Positions 27,247 to 35,659 are shown, counted from the stretch's first letter. The stretch: 64,000 nt of DNA from Gordonia crocea (GCF_009932435.1 NZ_BJOU01000017.1:235355-299354), one strand, 5' to 3'. A program made the numbers and translations. The notes: generated by a model not told the origin, from the sequence alone.

Positions 27247-28124
27247 GCGACTCCTCCCGCGTCGGCCGCCCGTGCCGGTTCGGCGACGGTGGGGTTGGCG
27301 GCGTTGGGATCCAGCGCGTCGCGCAGCCCGTCGGCCATCAGCGTCATCGAAACGGTGAGCAAGGTCAGGACACCGGCCGGGAAGTAGAACAACCACGGCG
27401 ACGCGACGATCGTCCCGACGCCGGCCTGCAGCAGCGAACCGAGCGAGACGTCGGGGATCTTGACGCCCAACCCCAGGAACGAGAGTCCGGTCTCGGTGAG
27501 CACCGTCCCGACGACACCGAGCGCGAAGTTGATGACCAGCAACGACGAGAGGTTCGGGATGATGTGCCGGGCGATGATCGTGAACGGCCGCTCCCCCATG
27601 TACCGGGCGGCGATGACGAACTCGCGCTCCCGCAACGACACCGCCATCGAGTGCACGACGCGCGCCAACATCATCCAGCCGAACACGATGAGCGCCACGA
27701 TGATCCAGCGCCAGTCACCGCCGGTGGCGTTGGCGGTGAGGGCGAGGATGAGGAAGCTGGGCACGACGAGCAGCAGGTAGATGACGCCGAGGACCGTCTT
27801 CTCCACCCAGCCGCCGAAGAACGCGGCCAGTGAGCCGGCCACCGCGGCGATCAGCGTCGTACCGACCGCCACGGCCAGGGCGATGATCAACGAGCGCTGG
27901 AGGCCGTGGACCACCTGGGCGTAGAGGTCGTTGCCGGCGTCGTTGGTGCCGAACCAGTGGCCGCGGCTCGGCGGGAAGCCGATCGCGAGAAAGTCGGAAT
28001 CGGTGTAGTTGTAGTGGGTCAGGAATCCACCGAACAGTGCGAAGAGGACGAGCAGGACGAACAGGATCAGCCCCGCGACGGCCGAGCGTCGTCGGGAGAA
28101 CCGTTGCCACATCAGGGATCTCAT
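27243..28124 (-). CDS. oppC: Peptide ABC transporter permease
   Basis: The 293-residue protein has an N-terminal helix (SAVAGLILFVLLVLFALFGG), an extracellular loop with GHWFGTNDAGNDLYAQVVHGLQRSL, which is the classic DppC/OppC segment, and five further helices. The EAA loop reads REREFVIAARYMGERPFTIIARHI. It forms the membrane channel with OppB. It overlaps both neighbours by ATGA. Confidence 0.93.
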   Translation of the reverse strand: MRSLMWQRFSRRRSAVAGLILFVLLVLFALFGGFLTHYNYTDSDFLAIGFPPSRGHWFGTNDAGNDLYAQVVHGLQRSLIIALAVAVGTTLIAAVAGSLAAFFGGWVEKTVLGVIYLLLVVPSFLILALTANATGGDWRWIIVALIVFGWMMLARVVHSMAVSLREREFVIAARYMGERPFTIIARHIIPNLSSLLVINFALGVVGTVLTETGLSFLGLGVKIPDVSLGSLLQAGVGTIVASPWLFYFPAGVLTLLTVSMTLMADGLRDALDPNAANPTVAEPARAADAGGVA

Positions 28125-29107
28125 CGTTCACTCCGCACTCGTGGATCGAGCATCACCACGGCGACGTCGGCGAGGATCGCGCCGATCGCGGTCGCCAGGG
28201 CGCCGAACGCCGCGACCGCGACCGCGCCGTGGATGTCATTGGTGTTGATCGAGGTGACGAAATACCGGCCCATGCCCTCCCAGCCGAAGATGGTTTCGGT
28301 GATCACCGCGCCGGTGAAGATCGCGGGGATGGCGAAGGCGACGCCGACCGCGACCGGGATGATCGCGGTGCGCAACGCGTGCTTGCGCACGGCACGGCCA
28401 CGCGTGAGCCCCTTGGCCCGGGCGGTTCGGACATAGTCGGCGTCGACGGTGTCGAGGAGCAGTGAGCGCTGCAGGAAGTGCAGACCCGCATATTGACCGA
28501 GGACCAGCGTGATCGTCGGGAGCGCAAGATGTTTCAGACGGTCGACGACCGTGGGCCAGAAGCCGTGGATGTCGATGCTTCGCGCCCCGGAGACCAGGAA
28601 GATCGATTGGCCGGTCTTCTGGTTGATCGTGATCCCGATCAGCACGACGGCCAGCCCGAGAACGGCGATCGGGAGGTTGATGAAGAAGATCGAGATAGCC
28701 TGGAAGACCCGGTCGGACACCTGGTACTGGCGCATGGCGGTGTAGACACCCAGGCCGACTCCCAGGAGGGTGGCGAGCACCGTCGCACCGAAGACGAGTT
28801 GCGCGGAAACCCCTGCCCGATAGGCGATTTGGCCGTTGACGCTCTCGCCGACCGGACTGGTTCCCCAGTCCCAATGCAACAGGATGCCGGTGAGCCAGTG
28901 CCACCAGCGCTCAAGGATCGGGGTCTTGTCGTTGAGGTTGTAGGCGGTCAGCTGGGCGTCGACCACGGCGGGCGGCAGCGGTGGTCGTCGTGCCGCGTAG
29001 TTGGACCGGGGATCGAGGAAGGCGGCGGCGACGAAGTAGGTCAGATTCACCGCGACGAAGACGAGCACCGCCCAGGTGCCGACCCGCCTCGCGATGTACC
29101 CGATCAA
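28121..29107 (-). CDS. oppB: Peptide ABC transporter permease
   Basis: The 328-residue protein starts MIGYIARRVGTWAVLVFVAVN with the single N-terminal helix of DppB/OppB permeases. The EAA loop is VRTARAKGLTRGRAVRKHALR and the last helices end near DPRVRSER. The start is TTG at 29107 with AAAGGGG 8 bases upstream. It is first in the four-gene opp operon. A GGGCCC repeat array lies upstream in the region divergent from the HTH-Clp_N gene. Confidence 0.92.
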   Translation of the reverse strand: MIGYIARRVGTWAVLVFVAVNLTYFVAAAFLDPRSNYAARRPPLPPAVVDAQLTAYNLNDKTPILERWWHWLTGILLHWDWGTSPVGESVNGQIAYRAGVSAQLVFGATVLATLLGVGLGVYTAMRQYQVSDRVFQAISIFFINLPIAVLGLAVVLIGITINQKTGQSIFLVSGARSIDIHGFWPTVVDRLKHLALPTITLVLGQYAGLHFLQRSLLLDTVDADYVRTARAKGLTRGRAVRKHALRTAIIPVAVGVAFAIPAIFTGAVITETIFGWEGMGRYFVTSINTNDIHGAVAVAAFGALATAIGAILADVAVVMLDPRVRSER

Positions 29108-29163
29108 GTCCGGACCCCTTTCGTCCGCCGTGCGCGTTGTCTGCGGCTGTTCCGCGTCCGTTC

Positions 29164-29247
29164 AGTATCGCCGAGTGGGCCCCATTTTCCGCCGACTGGG
29201 CCCACTTTCCCGCCGAGTGGGCCCTCGATCTCGCCGACTCGGCCGAC
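29164..29247 (-). repeat. GGGCCC 21-bp tandem repeat array C (4 units), between divergent genes
   Basis: Units are at 29164-29184, 29185-29205, 29206-29226 and 29227-29247. The first three keep GTGGGCCC or CTGGGCCC and the fourth has decayed (CTCGGCCGAC). This is the only family member lying between two divergently transcribed genes, so a 3'-end terminator role does not explain it; it could insulate or bind protein upstream of oppB. Confidence 0.85.
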
Positions 29248-29254
29248 CCACGAT

Positions 29255-29301
29255 CGTCAACCACCGGTTGACGCGCAGCGAACGTCAACCTAGAGTTGAC
29301 G
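29255..29301 (+). promoter_or_regulatory. Sigma-70 promoter with two palindromic operators, HTH-Clp_N gene
   Basis: TTGACG (29268-29273), a 17-base spacer and TAGAGT (29291-29296) form a near-consensus promoter; the ATG is 6 bases further on, so the mRNA is leaderless. CGTCAACC-ACC-GGTTGACG (29255-29273) covers the -35. CGTCAAC-CTAGA-GTTGACG (29283-29301) covers the -10. Their centres are about 28 bp apart. Autoregulation by the encoded HTH protein is inferred. Confidence 0.75.
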
Positions 29302-29302
29302 C

Positions 29303-30031
29303 ATGGCTGAATCTGAGATCACCCCCGCACAACTCACCGGAATCCGACTCGACGACCTGATCGCGGGGATCCGCAAGGCCTACGACGATCCGCTCGAGCA
29401 ACTCACCGGCGCAATGACGGCCTCGGAACACCTGGGTGAAGTCGGCGACTCACTCATCGGTCACTTCGTCGACCAGGCTCGCCGAGCCGGCCAACCTTGG
29501 AGCGCCATCGGCGCGAGCATGGGCGTGACGAAGCAAGCAGCACAGAAGCGCTTCACCTCACGGGACAGCGGGAGCGACATGTTCGCCCGATTCACCCCTC
29601 GTGCACGAAATGTCTTGGTCCGCGCCCACGACGACGCGGTCCGCGCCCAGGTGACGGCCATCGACCCCGGTCTCCTGCTCCGCCACCTGCTTTCCGATGA
29701 GCAGTCATTGGCCGTCGTCGCCCTGCGCAAAGCCGGCGCCGACGTCCCTGGATTGCGCAAGTCCTCAGGTGACCCGACTCCGCAGGACGTCACCCTGCCC
29801 AACGACGCGCCAACGCTGGTTCCATACTCGGACGACTCCAAACGCACATTGGAGCGCACCGTCGCCATTGCCGTGGACAAGGGCCACAACTACGTCGGAA
29901 CCGAACACCTCCTGTTGGCCCTATTCGACGACGAGAAGACCGCCGCGAACCTGGCAGAGTTCGGAGCACACGCCAGCGCCGTCGACGGCGCGATCACCGA
30001 CCTTCTCGCGACGGTCTCGTCGGACCGCTAG
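29303..30031 (+). CDS. HTH regulator with Clp N-terminal (Clp_N) repeat domains
   Basis: The 242-residue protein starts with a helical DNA-binding segment (residues about 50-95: SLIGHFVDQARRAGQPWSA, then MGVTKQAAQKRF, a helix-turn-helix pattern). It continues with two Clp_N-like repeats (RFTPRARNVLVRAHDDA with LLLRHLLSDEQSLAVVAL; RTLERTVAIAVDKGHNYVG with TEHLLLALFDDE). There is no AAA+ ATPase, so it is not a ClpC/ClpB chaperone. Clp_N domains bind substrates or adaptors, so this may sense protein damage or an adaptor and regulate itself through the two palindromes in its promoter. The TAG stop is the first bases of repeat array D. Confidence 0.8.
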   Translation: MAESEITPAQLTGIRLDDLIAGIRKAYDDPLEQLTGAMTASEHLGEVGDSLIGHFVDQARRAGQPWSAIGASMGVTKQAAQKRFTSRDSGSDMFARFTPRARNVLVRAHDDAVRAQVTAIDPGLLLRHLLSDEQSLAVVALRKAGADVPGLRKSSGDPTPQDVTLPNDAPTLVPYSDDSKRTLERTVAIAVDKGHNYVGTEHLLLALFDDEKTAANLAEFGAHASAVDGAITDLLATVSSDR

Positions 30032-30112
30032 GGCCCACTCGACGAGATCGAGGGCCCACTCGACGAAAACGAGGGCCCACTCGGCGGAAATGAGGGCCCA
30101 GTCGGCGAAAGG
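30029..30112 (+). repeat. GGGCCC 21-bp tandem repeat array D (4 units), exact stop-to-stop
   Basis: The units are 30029-30049, 30050-30070, 30071-30091 and 30092-30112, 84 bp in all. Here the consensus GAGGGCCCACTCG reads on the plus strand. The first three bases of unit 1 are the TAG stop of the HTH-Clp_N gene, and the base after unit 4 begins the TTA complement of the stop of the convergent transporter gene. The array is exactly the whole intergenic region. Confidence 0.92.
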
Positions 30113-31009
30113 TTAGCGGCGCCAGGACTCGTACGACCGAGGATCGTCGATCGGCTCCAGATGCACGACGACGACGAGGTCCTCAACCGCCTCGCGCAAG
30201 GCGGACTCGACCTCTTCGACGAGGTCGTGTCCCTGCTGCACCGACCAGTCACCGGGCACCAGCATGTGCAACTGCAGAAACCGCATATGCCCGCCGACCC
30301 GGGTGCGCACATCGTGAAAATCCACCGACCGCGACCGGAACTCGTCGAGGACCTGCTCGATCTGCTCCCGATCATCGTCGGGCAGCGACGCATCCATCAG
30401 CCCTGACGTCGAATCGACGATCAACCGGTACCCGACGAAGAGAATGTTGACCGCAACCGCAATCGCGATGACCGGATCCATCCGGTGCCAACCGGTGATG
30501 GCGACGACGGCCACGGCCACGATCACCCCCACCGTCGTGACCACGTCGGTCATCAGGTGCTTGCCGTCGGCGCTCAGCGTCGGCGATCGGTGCTTGCGGC
30601 CCGCACGGATGAGGATCCATCCCACGACGCCGTTGAGCACCGCCGCGACGACGGAGATCGCCAAACCCAGCCCGAGGGATTCCAACTCCCTCGGATGGAG
30701 GAGTCGGTCGACCGCCGAGTAGATGATCACCACCGCGGCGACGAAGATCATCGCCCCTTCGACCCCCGCGGAGAAGTACTCGGCCTTGGCGTGGCCGAAG
30801 TTGTGCGAGTCATCGGCCGGCCGCGCGGCCACCCCGAGCGCGACGAGCGCGACGATGGCCGCGACGAGGTTGACCACCGACTCCGCGGCATCGGACAGCA
30901 GGCCCACCGAACCGGTGATCCACCACGCACCCGTCTTCAGCGCGATGGTGGCGATCGCGGTCGCGATGCTCAGCCAGGCGAATCGCTGCAGTCGACTGCG
31001 GTTGGACAC
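30113..31009 (-). CDS. Cation diffusion facilitator (CDF) metal efflux transporter
   Basis: The 298-residue protein has six membrane helices and the CDF metal sites: SVGLLSDAAESVVNLVAA on helix 2, HNFGHAKAEYFSAG after it, and ADGKHLMTDVVTTVG on helix 5. A C-terminal cytoplasmic dimerisation domain (LHMLVPGDWSVQQGHDLVEEVE) follows. It exports divalent metal such as zinc, cobalt or iron by proton exchange. I use the GTG at 31009 (VSNRSRLQRFAWLS), which matches the family N-terminus; a longer frame would overlap the divergent gene's start. Its stop abuts array D. Confidence 0.9.
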   Translation of the reverse strand: MSNRSRLQRFAWLSIATAIATIALKTGAWWITGSVGLLSDAAESVVNLVAAIVALVALGVAARPADDSHNFGHAKAEYFSAGVEGAMIFVAAVVIIYSAVDRLLHPRELESLGLGLAISVVAAVLNGVVGWILIRAGRKHRSPTLSADGKHLMTDVVTTVGVIVAVAVVAITGWHRMDPVIAIAVAVNILFVGYRLIVDSTSGLMDASLPDDDREQIEQVLDEFRSRSVDFHDVRTRVGGHMRFLQLHMLVPGDWSVQQGHDLVEEVESALREAVEDLVVVVHLEPIDDPRSYESWRR

Positions 31010-31072
31010 GACACCATTATCGCAAACCCGGGATATGACACAGATCACATCGGGATCGGCCACACTGGGAAC

Positions 31073-31645
31073 ATGCTCGATGAGATGCAAGCCGAGGCGA
31101 CAGCCCTGTACGCCGACGGCGAGTTCGTATCCGCACTGGCCGAGTTCTCCGTCCTGGCGGAGATCCGCGCACGCCGAGAAGGCCCCTACTCACCCGCGTA
31201 CCTGGACAACCTGCACGACTGCGTTCGCTGTACCTACGAGTTGAACCGATGGCCCGACTGCGCCGGTCTGTGCACCGAATTGCACGGCAAATATGTCCGG
31301 ACCCACGGACGGGCGGAATCCGACACCGTCGACGTCGCAAAGAAATGGGCGTGGGCCCTGTTGAACCTGCACGACTATCGGTCCGCCGTTGCGCTTTACC
31401 TGCAAACCGCCGATGCCCTCTGGGAAAGCGACCCGATCACCGCACGGCGAATGCTCGGCGCACCCGCGGTGTATCGCGATACGGTCGCCCCCGCCGATTT
31501 CGCAGAATCGCTTCGCCACAGTCATGACTTGCTGGCCGCCATCGCCGATCTGAACATCGACGGGCCGACCACTCTGCGCCTCGACACAAAAGGAACCGAC
31601 GCCAATCCAACCTTGACGGTGGACGGATTGGCGTCGGCCTCGTAG
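31073..31645 (+). CDS. Hypothetical TPR-like protein
   Basis: The 190-residue protein starts MLDEMQAEATALYADGEF and consists of paired helices with TPR-like spacing (ALYADGEFVSALAEFSVLAE; WAWALLNLHDYRSAVALYLQ). The C-terminal ~40 residues have no repeat. Such proteins usually act as protein-binding scaffolds. It is divergent from the CDF gene with a 63-base gap. No specific function is recognisable. Confidence 0.65.
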   Translation: MLDEMQAEATALYADGEFVSALAEFSVLAEIRARREGPYSPAYLDNLHDCVRCTYELNRWPDCAGLCTELHGKYVRTHGRAESDTVDVAKKWAWALLNLHDYRSAVALYLQTADALWESDPITARRMLGAPAVYRDTVAPADFAESLRHSHDLLAAIADLNIDGPTTLRLDTKGTDANPTLTVDGLASAS

Positions 31646-31676
31646 CCATAAGCGCCGGTTTCCCGACGCGGGGGGA

Positions 31677-32252
31677 CTAGACCTTCTTCGGAAGGTTGAA
31701 CAGCGACACGATGCTGATCACGATCAGCAGGATGCCCGAGACCCACACGAAGGTCGACAGACCCAGGTTCGGCCACGCGATCATGATGATGCCCGCGGCA
31801 ATCGCGACGACACCGGAGAAGATCGCCCACCAGACCGACGAGTGACGCGAACCGGTCGTGGCACCGAACAGGTCGCCGAGTCCCTGGAAGATCCAGCCGA
31901 TTCCGATGAAGACGGCGAGGAACCAGGCCCGGTAGTCGTTGTCCCAACCGTCGCTGGCCGGGTGCCACAGCACGACGATGCCGGCCCACAGGATCATCAG
32001 GCCGATGAGCCCGAGGGCGAACCGCAGGCCGCCGGAAAGGTAGGTGGCGGCAAACGACTGGTAGATACGGAACAGACCCGCGACCACCAGCGCAATGCCG
32101 AGCAGAATACCAAGGACGTTAATCGTCGCCGACGGCCAAACGAGGCAGGCAATACCGACGGCAAGCCCGACGAGGGCGGAGAAGATGACGGTGCCCCGGA
32201 CGGCACCCACGACGGTTTCCGGAATTTGACGTTCGATGTCAGCAATGGTCAT
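31677..32252 (-). CDS. DUF308 / HdeD-family membrane protein
   Basis: The 191-residue protein has six hydrophobic helices in three similar pairs, with Trp-Pro turns (CLVWPSATINVLGILLGIALVVAG; MIAWPNLGLSTFVWVSGILL) that mark the HdeD/DUF308 family. E. coli HdeD is linked to acid resistance at high density; the role in actinobacteria is unknown. A short upstream gap separates it from the divergent thioesterase gene. Confidence 0.85.
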   Translation of the reverse strand: MTIADIERQIPETVVGAVRGTVIFSALVGLAVGIACLVWPSATINVLGILLGIALVVAGLFRIYQSFAATYLSGGLRFALGLIGLMILWAGIVVLWHPASDGWDNDYRAWFLAVFIGIGWIFQGLGDLFGATTGSRHSSVWWAIFSGVVAIAAGIIMIAWPNLGLSTFVWVSGILLIVISIVSLFNLPKKV

Positions 32253-32361
32253 GAGATGAGGCTAGCCCACACCGTCCGGGGTGTCCCGATGAACAACCAT
32301 TTCTTTTGGCGTGATTAGGGGCACCACATTCGCGCTGGCGGCAGGGGTGTAATAAGGAATA

Positions 32362-33231
32362 ATGGCCAGTCCCAGTTTCTTCACCGAGGCCGACGGACAC
32401 TTCGACCCCACCCGCTATGCATTGAGCATGTGGGCCCCGCGCGCACTGAACGGACCCGCGGTCTGCGCCCTGTCGGCGCGCGCGGCCGAACGTGCCGCCG
32501 ACGCCGAGGGCTTCCGCCCGGCGCGGTTCACCATCGACTTGTTCCGCGCGGCGATGCAAGACCCGACGACGACGACGGCCACGCTGCTGCGCGACGGCGG
32601 GCGGGTGCGGGTCGTCGAGGTCGACGTACACCAGTATCCGAATGGCCTTGACGCCGAACCGGTCCGAGTCGCCCGCTCGACGACGGTGTTCCTCCGCGGA
32701 TCGTCGAATCCGCCCGGTGAGCGGTGGACCCGGCCGGCCGGCAACTTCACCCCGCCCGCGCTGCCCGCCGACGACTATTACCCGCGCTTCGCCGCCGACG
32801 CCTGGACCGACGCCGAGGGCACCTCCATGCCCGCCGTCGAGTGGACCCGCGAGATCGGCGCGCTCCAGGGCGCGGGACGCAAGCGCCAGTGGACTTACCC
32901 GCTGCCCGTCGTTCCCGACGAGCCGGCGTCGCCCTTCGTCGGCGCTGTCACCGCGGGAGAATCGAGCAGTCTGCTGGGAAACTGGGGCACGACGGGAATC
33001 GGCCTCATCAACTGCGACCTCACCGTCGCCCTCACGCGTCTGCCGCACAGTGCGCGCGTCGGAGTCGTGTCCGACTTCCACGTCGAGGAGGATGGAGTCT
33101 CGGTGAGTCAATCGATTCTTTACGACGCCGACGGCCCCATCGGCACCGGCATGGTCACCGCGGTGAACAATGCGAAAGCCGAGATCGACTTCACCGCGGT
33201 CGACCCGGAGGAGCGCTTCCGACAGGCGTAA
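32362..33231 (+). CDS. Acyl-CoA thioesterase-like (double hotdog) protein
   Basis: The 289-residue protein fits the actinobacterial TesB-like/4HBT_3 type with two hotdog folds. The first is around FRPARFTIDLFRAAMQDPTT and VRVVEVDVHQY. The second is around LGNWGTTGIGLINCDLTVALTRLPHSARVGVVSDF, ending TAVNNAKAEIDF. Members hydrolyse acyl-CoA thioesters; catalytic residues cannot be fixed by eye. It is a single gene between divergent and tandem neighbours. Confidence 0.75.
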   Translation: MASPSFFTEADGHFDPTRYALSMWAPRALNGPAVCALSARAAERAADAEGFRPARFTIDLFRAAMQDPTTTTATLLRDGGRVRVVEVDVHQYPNGLDAEPVRVARSTTVFLRGSSNPPGERWTRPAGNFTPPALPADDYYPRFAADAWTDAEGTSMPAVEWTREIGALQGAGRKRQWTYPLPVVPDEPASPFVGAVTAGESSSLLGNWGTTGIGLINCDLTVALTRLPHSARVGVVSDFHVEEDGVSVSQSILYDADGPIGTGMVTAVNNAKAEIDFTAVDPEERFRQA

Positions 33232-33306
33232 GACAATCATGATGTAGTCGAGTCGTTACCCTCCCACGTATCAACTTGGTAACAGACGGCTGATACCCTG
33301 CTTCCC

Positions 33307-34371
33307 ATGTTGTCTCGCTCCACGCGCATGAAGTTGGTCGCGGTTGGCGCCGCAGCCGCCACCGCGGCGACCCTCGCCACTGCCACCGCACCCGACGCCG
33401 ATGCGTTCGTCGCCGGACGCGGAACGATGGTCGCCCGGATCACCGGGCCCGGATCGATCAACGACACCGTCGGCCGCTACAACATCATCGGCACCGACCT
33501 CGGCATCCTCTGGGACAACGGGCACAAGGAGATCCTCGCCGCCTTCGGCGACACGCAGTCGTTCAACGGCTGGTCGATCCTGTACGGGCAGCTGTTCCAC
33601 ATCCGCTCCAACGTGCTGCTGCGCAGCCGCGACCGGGTGTTGTCCGACGGCCTGACCTTTACCGGTCATTCCGGCCGACCCGGCCACGCCAAGCGTCTGA
33701 TCAAGCCGACCCGTCGCGAGATCACCATCGTCCCGACCGGCGGTATCGCGGCGAACGGCAAGCAGTACATGGGGATCCAGGCCGTCAACCTCTGGGGCGA
33801 CGCGGGCCGCTGGCAGACCCGGTACGGCGCACTGGCCGTGTCCGGCAACAACGGCCGCACTTTCAAGCGCATCACCGCCTACCGCCCCAACTACAAGGGC
33901 AACCGCAAGTTCCAGCAGGTTTCGCTGATGAAGGACGGCGGCTTCGTCTACGTCTACGGCACGCCGAGCGGCCGGTACGGCGCGGTCTACCTCGCCCGCG
34001 TGCCCGAGGCGAAGATCGAGAACCTCGGCGCATACGAATACTGGTCGGTGAACCACTGGGCCAAGCGCAAGCCGTCGGCGGCCACGCCGATCATGAGCGC
34101 ACCCACCGGCGAACTCTCCGTGGCCTACAACCGCTACCTCGGCCGCTACGTCTCGCTGGCGACACGCGACGGCGCGACGATGCGCACCGCACCGACCCCG
34201 CAGGGGCCGTGGACCCGCGGCCACAACATCGTGCCGGCCAACGACCCGATGGGCGGCTACGCGCCGTTCATCCACCCGTGGTCGCTCGACGGCCCGACGA
34301 TGTACTTCACGTACTCCATCTGGCACGGCTACCAGGTCTACCTGATGCGCGTGAACCTCCGACGCCCGTAG
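33307..34371 (+). CDS. Secreted DUF4185 protein, candidate GH183 D-arabinanase
   Basis: The 354-residue protein has an N-terminal signal peptide ending near TATAPDADA. The mature part is a beta-propeller-like DUF4185 domain: GPGSINDTVGRYNIIGTDLG, GDTQSFNGW, MGIQAVNLWGDAGRWQT, WSVNHWAKR and GGYAPFIHPW. To my knowledge DUF4185 was recently recognised as glycoside hydrolase family 183, with endo-D-arabinanases acting on mycobacterial arabinan. A role in remodelling the cell's own arabinogalactan or lipoarabinomannan is therefore plausible. TACCCT lies 7 bases before the ATG (leaderless). Confidence 0.8.
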   Translation: MLSRSTRMKLVAVGAAAATAATLATATAPDADAFVAGRGTMVARITGPGSINDTVGRYNIIGTDLGILWDNGHKEILAAFGDTQSFNGWSILYGQLFHIRSNVLLRSRDRVLSDGLTFTGHSGRPGHAKRLIKPTRREITIVPTGGIAANGKQYMGIQAVNLWGDAGRWQTRYGALAVSGNNGRTFKRITAYRPNYKGNRKFQQVSLMKDGGFVYVYGTPSGRYGAVYLARVPEAKIENLGAYEYWSVNHWAKRKPSAATPIMSAPTGELSVAYNRYLGRYVSLATRDGATMRTAPTPQGPWTRGHNIVPANDPMGGYAPFIHPWSLDGPTMYFTYSIWHGYQVYLMRVNLRRP

Positions 34372-34457
34372 CCCGCGGCTTGCGCCGATCCCCCGCCGTG
34401 GATCGCCGGCCACCCGTAGGATGGTGAGCCAGCTCACATCACCGGTCGGAGGCGCTT

Positions 34458-34685
34458 GTGACGAACCGTTTCCTGCACTACGGCGGCAGCAAGTACATCC
34501 TCAACCGCGAGGGCGAGGCGCGGCTCCAGCGCGTACTCGAGGCGGTATACGGCGGCGGGGTGAACCACCAGTGGTTCACCCTCTACCCGGACAGTCCGAC
34601 GCCGTGCAGCCTGCTGATCGCGCCGGGGGTGCCGATGTCGGTGGAGACCGAGTTCGAAGTCGGCGACGACGCCCGCGCTCGGTGA
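34458..34685 (+). CDS. Small conserved protein of unknown function
   Basis: The 75-residue protein starts at GTG with GGAGG about 7 bases upstream. It has NRFLHYGGSKYILNREGEA, a helix, and a strand-rich second half (HQWFTLYPDSPTPCSLLIAPG). It is soluble and has no membrane segment. A TAGGAT -10-like hexamer lies at 34415-34420. It sits 30 bases upstream of the nfo gene. I do not recognise the family. Confidence 0.6.
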   Translation: MTNRFLHYGGSKYILNREGEARLQRVLEAVYGGGVNHQWFTLYPDSPTPCSLLIAPGVPMSVETEFEVGDDARAR

Positions 34686-34715
34686 GCGCGCCGCGCGGCC
34701 GCCTATCGTAGAACC

Positions 34716-35486
34716 ATGCGAATCGGAGCCCACCTGCGCGAAGAAGACGACCCGTTGGCGACGGCCGAGGAGCTCGGCATCGACGTCTTCCAGATGTTCG
34801 TCACCGACCCGCAAAGCTGGAAGAAGCCACAACCGCGGGCCGACGCCGACGCCATCGCCGCGTCGCCGATCGACGTGGTGGTCCACTCCAGCTATCAGAT
34901 CAACGTGGCGAGCCTGAACAACCGGCTGCGGATGCCCTCGCGCAAAGCCGTCGAGCAGCAGGCCGCGGCGGCCGCCGACCTCGGCGCCTTCGGCCTCGTC
35001 GTGCACGGTGGGCACCTGCGTGACGGCGAGGAGCGCGACCTGGGATTCGAGAACTGGCGCAAGCTGTTCGAACGCCAGGAGGACAAGGGCGGGTTCGGCG
35101 TCCCGATCCTGATCGAGAACACCGCCGGCGGGGACCACGCGATGGCCCGGACACTCGAATCGATCGAGCGCCTGTGGGAAGCCGTCGGCGACTACGAGCA
35201 GGCCGGCTTCTGTCTCGACACCTGCCACGCCTGGGCCGGCGGCGAGGACCTCGTCGGCCTGGTGGAGCGGGTTCGGGCGATCACCGGCCGGATCGACCTG
35301 GTGCACCTCAACAACTCTCGCGACGAGTTCGACTCCGGCCGCGACCGCCACGCCAACCTGGCCGACGGACACATCGACCCCGACGTGTTGGTCGGAGTGA
35401 TCGAGGCGGCCGACGCACCGGTGGTACTGGAGACGCCTTCCCCTGGAATCCGCGATGACCTGGCCTTTCTCCGGGATAGGCTGTAG
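34716..35486 (+). CDS. nfo: Deoxyribonuclease IV (AP endonuclease family 2)
   Basis: The 256-residue TIM barrel carries endonuclease IV metal-site segments: VHSSYQINVASLNN, LVVHGGHLRDGEE, ILIENTAGG, FCLDTCHAW and HLNNSRDEFDSGRDRHANL, followed by GHID. It nicks DNA 5' of abasic sites in base-excision repair. TATCGT (34704-34709) is 6 bases before the ATG, so it is probably leaderless. Confidence 0.93.
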   Translation: MRIGAHLREEDDPLATAEELGIDVFQMFVTDPQSWKKPQPRADADAIAASPIDVVVHSSYQINVASLNNRLRMPSRKAVEQQAAAAADLGAFGLVVHGGHLRDGEERDLGFENWRKLFERQEDKGGFGVPILIENTAGGDHAMARTLESIERLWEAVGDYEQAGFCLDTCHAWAGGEDLVGLVERVRAITGRIDLVHLNNSRDEFDSGRDRHANLADGHIDPDVLVGVIEAADAPVVLETPSPGIRDDLAFLRDRL

Positions 35487-35521
35487 GTCGGGTTGGTTGA
35501 TCGAGGTCACAGGGCTTCCAG

Positions 35522-35550
35522 TTGTCCAACTCGGTGAGCAGGAGTATTCT
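35522..35550 (+). promoter_or_regulatory. Candidate promoter of fadE5
   Basis: TTGTCC (35522-35527), a 17-base spacer and TATTCT (35545-35550) look like a sigma-70 promoter. The expected start site falls in the palindrome at 35556-35573. The same GAGTATTCT string occurs just before the matching palindrome in the fadA2-fabG4 gap. Confidence 0.55.
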
Positions 35551-35555
35551 GACAT

Positions 35556-35573
35556 AGTTACTGACGAGTAACT
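35556..35573 (+). promoter_or_regulatory. Fatty-acid regulon operator upstream of fadE5
   Basis: AGTTACT-GACG-AGTAACT is a perfect 7-4-7 inverted repeat just after the predicted -10. Sites of the same pattern precede fabG4/fadA2 (44441) and the TetR gene (47635). The TetR at 46970-47590 is the proposed binder. Confidence 0.75.
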
Positions 35574-35659
35574 TAGCTCTCCGGGGCAAGCTCCCCGGCG
35601 ACCGACACACGAAACATCGGGCCTCGCCCGACAGCCCAAGACAAAAGGAATGCACCGCC

